Assembly: GCA_030744095.1 (NCBI GenBank)
Contig: JASLRF010000249.1
Location: forward strand, 1 to 5,394
DNA length: 5,394 nucleotides
Source of the DNA: Pirellulaceae bacterium
Lineage (GTDB): Bacteria > Planctomycetota > Planctomycetia > Pirellulales > Pirellulaceae
Direction: 5' to 3'
Part shown: one piece after another, positions 4,997 to 5,394 of the stretch
Layout: each line of letters begins with the position of its first letter
Numbering within the stretch: the stretch's first letter is position 1
Position numbers and translations under genes: made by a program
Notes under the pieces: generated by a model
Databases searched by the model: none
Seen by the model: the letters and a program-made list of their open reading frames with translations, nothing else
Told to the model about the DNA's origin: nothing

Positions 4997-5394
4997 ATGT
5001 CGTACGGAATGTACATTTCTGCTACCGGGGCGAATTCGCAGTCCGAGCGATTGCAAGTGCTCACGAACAACCTGGCCAACGTGGACACGCCAGGCTTCAA
5101 GCGCGAGCTGGCGGTTTTGGCGGCGCGGCACGCCGAAGCAATTGAGCGCGGCGCTCCGGCCAATACCAACACGATCGACAACGTCGGCGGTGGTGTCTCG
5201 ATGGCCGAGACCATGATCGATTTCAGCATGGGCTCGACTCGAGTAACCGGCAACAAGGCGGATATCGCAATCCTTGGCGAAGGGTTCTTTCAAGTCGACG
5301 ATAATGGCAACAAGTTGCTTACGCGGGCCGGTAACTTCCACCTTTCGGCAGCCGGAGAACTCATAACCGACCAAGGATACAAAGTTCTTACGGA
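4997..5394 (+). CDS. flgF: Flagellar basal-body rod protein, FlgF-like (3' end outside window)
   Basis: The frame runs open from the ATG at 4997 to the edge, giving 132 complete codons. The N-terminus MSYGMYISATGANSQSERLQ followed by VLTNNLANVDTPGFKR (21-36) is the rod/hook N-terminal helix signature shared by FlgB, FlgC, FlgE, FlgF and FlgG. Residues 88-131 hold the FlgE/F/G region: ADIAILGEGFFQV, then LLTRAGNFHLSAAGEL and DQGYKVL. The protein should be exported by the flagellar type III apparatus and build the rod of the basal body. The MSYGMYIS start and the insert after GFKR favour FlgF over FlgG, but planctomycete genes are often named FlgG, so the paralogue call is tentative. No other ATG, GTG or TTG start lies in frame back to the stop at 4892. 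Only GGA at 4988-4990 serves as a weak ribosome site. A sigma-54 promoter lies just upstream. It is probably the first gene of a rod/hook/ring operon. Confidence 0.88.
   Translation, partial: MSYGMYISATGANSQSERLQVLTNNLANVDTPGFKRELAVLAARHAEAIERGAPANTNTIDNVGGGVSMAETMIDFSMGSTRVTGNKADIAILGEGFFQVDDNGNKLLTRAGNFHLSAAGELITDQGYKVLT

Noticed and set aside
1..5394. Search by eye for CRISPR repeats, terminal inverted repeats, transposase, tRNA or rRNA
   Set aside because: No spaced direct repeats, no transposase-like protein, and no cloverleaf or rRNA-like stretch was found.

Overview
The window reads as chromosomal DNA from a flagellated planctomycete, probably of the Pirellulales type. I base this on protein resemblance recalled from memory, not on a search. 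A lipoprotein-like alpha/alpha-toroid (squalene-cyclase fold) protein, a two-headed redoxin/TlpA protein with a CNHCP motif, and a secreted SgcJ/DUF4440-type protein are all of kinds characteristic of that phylum. No RNA gene, insertion sequence, CRISPR array or integrase is visible, and composition and gene style look uniform throughout.

Layout: (1) 1-1365, plus strand, the 3' part of a class-III PLP aminotransferase of the glutamate-1-semialdehyde-aminomutase-like type, open at the left edge. (2) 1509-2756, plus strand, a toroid-repeat protein with a lipoprotein-like signal peptide. (3) 2757-2863, a short convergent gap with nested inverted repeats that could end transcription from both sides. 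(4) On the minus strand, read from right to left, a redoxin-TlpA fusion (4578-3424) followed after 56 bases by a secreted SnoaL-like protein (3367-2864), probably one operon. (5) 4579-4996, a divergent intergenic region rich in regulatory signals. (6) 4997 to the right edge, plus strand, the 5' part of a flagellar rod/hook-family gene, most likely flgF.

The most informative part is the divergent intergenic region. On the plus strand a full-consensus sigma-54 promoter (TTGGCACG, 4 bases, TTGCA at 4933-4949) lies just upstream of flgF, with dyads about 90-135 bases upstream of the predicted start where an enhancer-binding activator could sit. On the minus strand a sigma-70-like promoter for the redoxin gene (TTGAGT, 16 bases, TATACT) carries a 13-base dyad in its spacer and a 12-base palindrome directly beside the -35. 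Its transcript would then fold an 8-bp GC-rich hairpin that abuts the ribosome-binding site.

Working picture: two exported proteins of the minus-strand unit act outside the cytoplasm, one of them in thiol-disulfide chemistry. The flagellar operon starting at the right is driven by sigma-54. The aminotransferase may make an amino sugar for surface or flagellar glycans. I see no clear sign of a new multi-gene system such as a defence island; the notable items are regulatory and domain-architectural.
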